Below are positions 7,245 to 10,493 of a stretch of 10,493 nt of DNA, piece after piece. Below the pieces are notes generated by a model. The model had not been told where the DNA came from. It saw only the letters and a program-made list of their open reading frames with translations, and did not search any database. This DNA is from JBEKYD01 sp049509915. GTDB lineage: Bacteria > Acidobacteriota > Terriglobia > Bryobacterales > Bryobacteraceae. A program made the position numbers and the translations under genes. The DNA is taken from positions 1 through 10,493 of the forward strand of contig JBEKZL010000259.1 in assembly GCA_049509915.1 (NCBI GenBank), in the 5' to 3' direction. Position 1 is the stretch's first letter. Every line of letters starts with the position of its first letter.

Positions 7245-8066
7245 CTAATTGGCAAAAGAGACTTTGATCGGGATAATTTGGTTCGTCTGCTTAACGGTCA
7301 CGGCGATGGTGATTTGCGCCGTGGGAATCTGAACCCCACCGCTCCACTGAATTTTCAGCATGGCTTTCTCGCCCGCCTTCAGGGTAGAGCGATCCAGGCT
7401 GACGGTCAGGCCGCCAATCTTTGGATCGGAAAGAATAATCGCCACGGACCAGGGCGATGGGTTTGAAATGGCAACCTGCTCCGAGGATGGGCCCGAGGAG
7501 TTGAGCCGCACGCTCGGCTTGTCCACCGTCAGCGCCAGCGGATTTGGAACGCCCCCCGGCGCGGGCGGCAGCGGGTTCGCCGCTCCCGGGGGGAGATCCT
7601 TGACCGGGCGAGGCAGTTGCTTAAATGGGGACATGTCAAGCCCGGCGCGTGGATCCACGTAGTAGCACCACTGCCCGTTCTCCAGTTTCCAGTGGCGGGA
7701 GTCCTTTAAGCTTAAAGGGTGGCCCATGAATCCCTCAAGCGGGAGCAGGCGGCGAACCAACACCACTACATCCGCCTTGGTGAAATCGTCGGAAAACCGG
7801 ATGCTTTCGATCTCAAAGCTCCGGATCGTCGGCTTGTTCACACTCACGTACGAATTCTTGGAGTCTTCCGCCACCAGTTGCAACGCCTGGTAGAACTTTC
7901 CCTCCACCTCCAATTGATAGAACTGGGTGACGCGCGCCCGCAAGGCCCCCTCCACCTCCGGCGGAGCCGTAGGGGAGGTTTGCGGGGAGGAGTTTTCGGG
8001 TATGGCTGGCGACGTCTGGGCGAAACTTGCGGTCGCCACAAGGATAAGCGGCACGGCTCTCAGCAT
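7245..8066 (-). CDS. secreted protein with putative NTF2-like and Ig-like domains
   Basis: A 273-aa exported protein. Residues 1-16 form a short signal peptide (LILVATASFA) cleaved before QTSPA. A Pro/Ser-rich stretch to about 38 follows. Residues about 40-140 suggest a compact NTF2/SnoaL-like fold: helix VTQFYQLEVEGKFYQALQLV, strands around IRSFEIESIRF and ADVVVLVRRL, ending HWKLENGQWCYYVDPR. A proline-rich linker (about 150-176) leads to a C-terminal beta domain (177-273) with LTVDKPSVRLN, a VAISNPS strand and LDRSTLKAGEKAMLKIQW. That pattern is like BACON or DUF1573-type Ig domains. The only cysteine in the mature chain is C134, and there is no lipobox. The NTF2 and Ig assignments are fold guesses from pattern and no catalytic residues are recognised. 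It is convergent with the Ig-repeat gene. The start at 8066 opens the signal peptide but has no clear ribosome-binding site. Confidence 0.8.
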   Translation of the reverse strand: MLRAVPLILVATASFAQTSPAIPENSSPQTSPTAPPEVEGALRARVTQFYQLEVEGKFYQALQLVAEDSKNSYVSVNKPTIRSFEIESIRFSDDFTKADVVVLVRRLLPLEGFMGHPLSLKDSRHWKLENGQWCYYVDPRAGLDMSPFKQLPRPVKDLPPGAANPLPPAPGGVPNPLALTVDKPSVRLNSSGPSSEQVAISNPSPWSVAIILSDPKIGGLTVSLDRSTLKAGEKAMLKIQWSGGVQIPTAQITIAVTVKQTNQIIPIKVSFAN

Positions 8067-8072
8067 GTCTTC

Positions 8073-8078
8073 ATTCTA
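8073..8078 (-). promoter_or_regulatory. -10 element suggesting a leaderless transcript
   Basis: On the minus strand TAGAAT (five of six matches to TATAAT) ends 6 nt before the start codon at 8066. Initiation at the usual distance would fall on or next to the A of ATG. The six bases between contain no ribosome-binding site, consistent with a leaderless mRNA. No clear -35 is visible. Confidence 0.45.
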
Positions 8079-8166
8079 ACCGAGAGTTGCGGGGCAGACC
8101 CCGGCCTCCCAGGCCGCCGGCCGAAGGCCATGCATCGGTCACAAGTTGGCGTCCGCCTACATCCTC

Positions 8167-8194
8167 TTGAAAACAATAACCTAACTCCCATACT
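8167..8194 (+). promoter_or_regulatory. candidate promoter for the 8339 gene
   Basis: TTGAAA at 8167-8172, a 16-nt spacer and CATACT at 8189-8194 (four of six). An alternative is the extended -10-like TGCTAATGT at 8219-8227. Both are only moderate matches. The first would give a leader of about 140 nt containing GC-rich hairpins. Confidence 0.3.
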
Positions 8195-8242
8195 CCTCCT
8201 CGATTCTTAGCGCCGCCGTGCTAATGTGGGCACAGGTAAGCA

Positions 8243-8279
8243 AACCGCGACCATGCGCGCCGCGGTTCCGGGCGGCGCG
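8243..8279 (+). other. overlapping GC-rich stem-loops upstream of the 8339 gene
   Basis: CGCGCCGC (8256-8263) pairs with GCGGCGCG (8272-8279) around an 8-nt loop. Alternatively AACCGCG (8243-8249) pairs with CGCGGTT (8261-8267). The two stems share bases 8261-8263 and cannot form together. The rest of 8067-8338 holds no convincing gene. Confidence 0.4.
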
Positions 8280-8338
8280 GCGTGCGGATACCTTCGCAAC
8301 CCTGCAAACAAAAGAACAAATGAAAAGGAGCGACTTCC

Positions 8339-9235
8339 ATGTCAACATCACCGGCGCAGCCAAACTTGCGCCAGTATCCGATTTCCGATCTATATCTATT
8401 CGCAAGTTATTCAACCCGCCCCGCGTACGTGGCTGCGGCGGGGACGCAGGCTCCACCCTTCAATCCGGCCTTGCCGGTCAAGCAATGGCTGGATCCGGCG
8501 CCCAGCGGCCAGCCTTATCTCGTGTTCGACACGACGGCTGGGAAAACCCTGGAGTTGCCGATCCCGGCGAGCGTGGCGGGCGCCGTGAATCTGCCGGGGA
8601 CCTACAACTACCCGGCCTATGTGGAGACTCCGACGGACGCCATGATCGATTGCGTGGCCGCCTACGTTGCGTCCACGCCAATCGACCCGTCAACACTTTG
8701 CCTGCAAGCGGAAGCTCAGGCCATCGCCAGCGCCATTACTCCACTATTCCCCGGCAGGACCGTGACCGTGGCGGATGGTTCCGCGGTGGGCGTGTTTTTC
8801 TCGGCCTATCCAACAGATGAACCGCGCCGCCAGTGGTGCCTCCTCGTCGACGGCGTATCGCCTTCCGGGGCCGGCTTCAACCTCTACGCCAAGACGCTCA
8901 TGCTCCAAAGCTACAGCGCGGGCGTCGGCGCGCCGGGGCATTGGTTTTACGGGCCGATCCAGGACGAACCAGCCACCGTTCTGTATATCCAGTGGGTCGA
9001 GGACCCCCAAGTCACCACCGCTCCCGCCGGCGCGATGACGCTGCCGGCGCCGATCCGGCCGCTGCTGCCGACCGAAGAGTTCGAACTGATCCCGCCTCCC
9101 GACCCGCTCTTTGGGACGGCCACGTGGATGGTGGTACGCACCGACATGCAGCCGGCCATTACGCTGGCCCAAATCCAGCAGCTCGTGGCGCAATACAACG
9201 AGCAGCCAGGAGTCGCGGCAATTACTATCGGTTAG
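8339..9235 (+). CDS. hypothetical protein, unrecognised family
   Basis: A 298-aa protein that I cannot assign. ATG 8339 follows AAGGAG (8325-8330) with an 8-nt spacer, which makes this start solid. There is no signal peptide or membrane segment, so it is probably cytoplasmic or exported by a non-Sec route. Visible pieces are an aromatic N-terminus (ISDLYLFASYSTRPAYVAA), a Pro/Gly-rich region to about 95, a helical stretch around AMIDCVAAY and LQAEAQAIASAIT (about 100-135), a beta-rich middle (VTVADGSAVGVFFSAY, QWCLLVDGV), a Pro-rich segment (LPAPIRPLLP) and a C-terminal helix ITLAQIQQLVAQYNEQPG. No nucleotide-binding, metal-binding or protease signature is seen. The next plus-strand gene follows after 205 nt. 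The proportion of Pro, Ala, Thr and aromatics recalls structural assembly proteins, but that is only an impression. Confidence 0.75.
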   Translation: MSTSPAQPNLRQYPISDLYLFASYSTRPAYVAAAGTQAPPFNPALPVKQWLDPAPSGQPYLVFDTTAGKTLELPIPASVAGAVNLPGTYNYPAYVETPTDAMIDCVAAYVASTPIDPSTLCLQAEAQAIASAITPLFPGRTVTVADGSAVGVFFSAYPTDEPRRQWCLLVDGVSPSGAGFNLYAKTLMLQSYSAGVGAPGHWFYGPIQDEPATVLYIQWVEDPQVTTAPAGAMTLPAPIRPLLPTEEFELIPPPDPLFGTATWMVVRTDMQPAITLAQIQQLVAQYNEQPGVAAITIG

Positions 9236-9257
9236 GGCCGCCTCCCGGACAAGTTCA

Positions 9258-9290
9258 TGACGCAAATCGCGGTAGCGTCAAGATTGCGTC
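9258..9290 (+). other. alternative hairpins after the 8339 gene
   Basis: TGACGC (9258-9263) can pair with GCGTCA (9275-9280). The same left arm, GACGCAA (9259-9265), can instead pair with TTGCGTC (9284-9290). The two forms exclude each other, an attenuator-like arrangement. No T run follows, so it is not a standard terminator. Confidence 0.4.
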
Positions 9291-9410
9291 GCTGGCAGTC
9301 CCCGGCTTTGCGCCCGGCCTGCCCGCTTCCGCCTTGTGTTTCCATCTGGTAGCGGTAAGAACCGTTCTGGCCCTCGATTTGCGACGAAGCTGGTCGGCGC
9401 ACAAAAGTCC

Positions 9411-9424
9411 CGCACGGCCGTGCG
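9411..9424. promoter_or_regulatory. 14-bp perfect palindrome before the 9441 gene
   Basis: CGCACGGCCGTGCG is a perfect palindrome that ends 16 bp before the ATG at 9441 and directly precedes the ribosome-binding site. As DNA it could bind a dimeric repressor. As RNA it could fold with a GGCC loop next to the ribosome site. High local GC makes chance possible. Confidence 0.4.
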
Positions 9425-9426
9425 CC

Positions 9427-9432
9427 AGGGAG
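9427..9432 (+). promoter_or_regulatory. ribosome-binding site fixing the start at 9441
   Basis: AGGGAG with an 8-nt spacer to ATG 9441. The in-frame ATG at 9336 has no such site and adds 35 basic residues unlike the rest of the protein, so 9441 is preferred. Confidence 0.65.
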
Positions 9433-9440
9433 AACCCGGA

Positions 9441-10295
9441 ATGATCCAAGCGATGAACAACCAGAGCGTCGGGGTGGCCGAAAGACCGCAGATCCAGACG
9501 GCAGCGGGGAGCGCCGATTTTGCGGAGTTATTCCAAGATGCCGCAAAAGCCAACATCCAGAAAATGGATCGGCCCACCCCCCTCGCCGCTTCCGCCTCCG
9601 GCGCAGTAGATATAGCTTCCGCCGCGCAGGCCAGCTCCGAACCGGCGAGTACGGTTCCGGCCGCGCAGGCCACCCTGGGCGAGCCGGATGTACAGGGTTG
9701 GCTCAACAGCTACTACGCGCAGACGGCCGATCCCGGCGGAGCCAACATTTCGTATCAACCCGCCACGGGGGCGGCCAACGACTACCCAGCGACCAGCGCG
9801 TACGGTCCGGACGCCATTTATAGACAGGCCCTGGACAACCAGAATGGCAATTCCGTTGCCGGCTTGACGGCGATCGATCCAGCCTTGTATACGTCTCAGC
9901 TACCCGGCATTCCCAGCCAGCAGGCCCAACAGGAGTACGATCAAAATCTGGCCATGGAAAACGCGCAGCGGTTGTCGACCGGGCAAGCTATCGATACATC
10001 GGCCTATTGGTCGGATCCCGGCTCGCTCAACTTTGAAGGAACCACCTACACCGCCCAGGAGCTTGGCTATGCGGGCCCGGGCCAGTCCAGCGGACCTCAG
10101 CCTATCTTGATTTCGGCAGGCGACGAGATTGGCACGACCGGTACTTATGGCGTGTCAGGCTATAGCGGCACGGTCTCGGGCGTACAGCCGGGCCTCTTCT
10201 ATACCCTGCAGCAACTGGAACAGGCGGGCTTGCCATCGGGACAACCGGACACACAATTCCATCCGGGTTCGTGGACCACCACGCCGAGCGCTTGA
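9441..10295 (+). CDS. hypothetical cysteine-free, lysine-poor protein
   Basis: A 284-aa protein that I do not recognise. It has no signal peptide or membrane segment, no cysteine, only two lysines (36 and 41), 14 tyrosines, and much Ala, Gln, Ser and Gly. Residues 25-41 could form an amphipathic helix (ADFAELFQDAAKANIQ). Residues 43-80 are Ala/Ser/Pro-rich and probably disordered. The rest, from DVQGWLNSYYAQ (83-94), contains short aromatic motifs (GPDAIYRQALDNQ, IDTSAYWSDPGSLNFEG, QPGLFYTLQQLEQAGLP) and may form a small domain. Lack of Cys and Lys with a disordered N-terminus is common among proteins exported by flagellar or type III-like routes, but no such gene is visible here, so this is speculation. 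It may be co-transcribed with the 8339 gene. Its stop codon touches the stop of the opposing gene. Confidence 0.7.
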   Translation: MIQAMNNQSVGVAERPQIQTAAGSADFAELFQDAAKANIQKMDRPTPLAASASGAVDIASAAQASSEPASTVPAAQATLGEPDVQGWLNSYYAQTADPGGANISYQPATGAANDYPATSAYGPDAIYRQALDNQNGNSVAGLTAIDPALYTSQLPGIPSQQAQQEYDQNLAMENAQRLSTGQAIDTSAYWSDPGSLNFEGTTYTAQELGYAGPGQSSGPQPILISAGDEIGTTGTYGVSGYSGTVSGVQPGLFYTLQQLEQAGLPSGQPDTQFHPGSWTTTPSA

Positions 10296-10493
10296 TCAAC
10301 CAGCCTGGCCCTGGCCGCGGCTCTTACGGGCGGGAGGCGCCGGCGCAACGCTGGAGTAACTGACTACGCGAATCAGAGAGTGCTTCTCGTCCTGCGCGGC
10401 CGGACGGCGGCGCGCCACCAGCTCGCGGTTCAGAGTGCTCACGAATTCTTCGATCTGAGCCTGCATCTCGGCCATCTTTTCCCGCATATTCAG
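10296..10493 (-). CDS. C-terminal end of an unknown protein, 5' partial
   Basis: Sixty-five codons plus TGA, open to the right edge. An ATG at 10487 could be the start, but the frame continues to the window end and no ribosome-binding site can be judged, so I treat it as a partial gene. The visible part begins with an amphipathic helix likely to be coiled coil (MREKMAEMQAQIEEF, then VSTLNREL), continues through a basic stretch (VARRR) and a short strand-like piece (LIRVVSYSSV), and ends in a Pro/Arg/Gly/Gln tail that looks disordered. No family is recognised. The reading frame is plausible because it meets the convergent gene exactly at its stop. Confidence 0.5.
   Translation of the reverse strand: MNMREKMAEMQAQIEEFVSTLNRELVARRRPAAQDEKHSLIRVVSYSSVAPAPPARKSRGQGQAG

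Noticed and set aside
8218..8820. Alternative-frame open stretch overlapping the start of the 8339 gene
   Set aside because: Arg/Gly-rich, and its ribosome-site context belongs to ATG 8339; judged a shadow.
9336..9440. N-terminal extension of the last plus-strand gene from an ATG at 9336
   Set aside because: The extension is basic, unlike the acidic Lys-poor protein, lacks a ribosome-binding site and would run through the palindrome. ATG 9441 has AGGGAG at 8 nt.
1..10493. CRISPR arrays, tRNA/rRNA genes, insertion sequences, toxin-antitoxin or phage modules
   Set aside because: No regularly spaced repeats, cloverleaf-like sequence, transposase motifs or terminal inverted repeats were seen on reading both strands.

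Overview
The window most likely comes from an acidobacterium of the Solibacter/Bryobacter group (Bryobacterales). The strongest clue is the C-terminal third of the protein at 5022-7154. It carries the successive motifs of the 'Solibacter uncharacterized C-terminal domain' (TIGR03437), a domain greatly expanded in that lineage. High GC, several large secreted proteins of beta-rich composition, and strong Shine-Dalgarno sequences fit this placement.

Layout. (1) 2-2458, plus strand: the 3' part of an AddA/RecB-type helicase-nuclease. The Walker A part lies off the left edge. (2) 2459-2955: a 497-bp AT-richer intergenic stretch with two sigma70-like promoters and a long, hairpin-rich 5' leader. 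(3) 2956-4893: a secreted, cysteine-paired 645-aa protein of an uncharacterised acidobacterial type, closed by a textbook intrinsic terminator. (4) 5022-7154: a secreted protein with about four Ig-like (Big_1-type) domains and the TIGR03437 domain, driven by what looks like an extended -10 promoter abutting the terminator. (5) 7245-8066, minus strand: a secreted protein with a putative NTF2-like domain, a proline-rich linker and an Ig-like domain. It is convergent with gene 4 across a 12-bp hairpin and possibly has a leaderless transcript. (6) 8339-9235 and 9441-10295, plus strand: two proteins I do not recognise, without signal peptides. (7) 10296-10493, minus strand: the C-terminal end of an unknown gene whose stop codon directly abuts the stop of the preceding gene.

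The helicase-nuclease belongs to double-strand-break repair and foreign-DNA degradation. The three secreted proteins form an envelope or extracellular group, but each appears to be its own transcription unit. I see no CRISPR array, tRNA, rRNA, insertion sequence or recognisable defence or biosynthetic cluster. The best candidates for undescribed biology are the unrecognised pair at 8339-10295 with its palindromic and hairpin-rich control regions, and the long leader before 2956. All function calls are from motif reading only; no database search was run.
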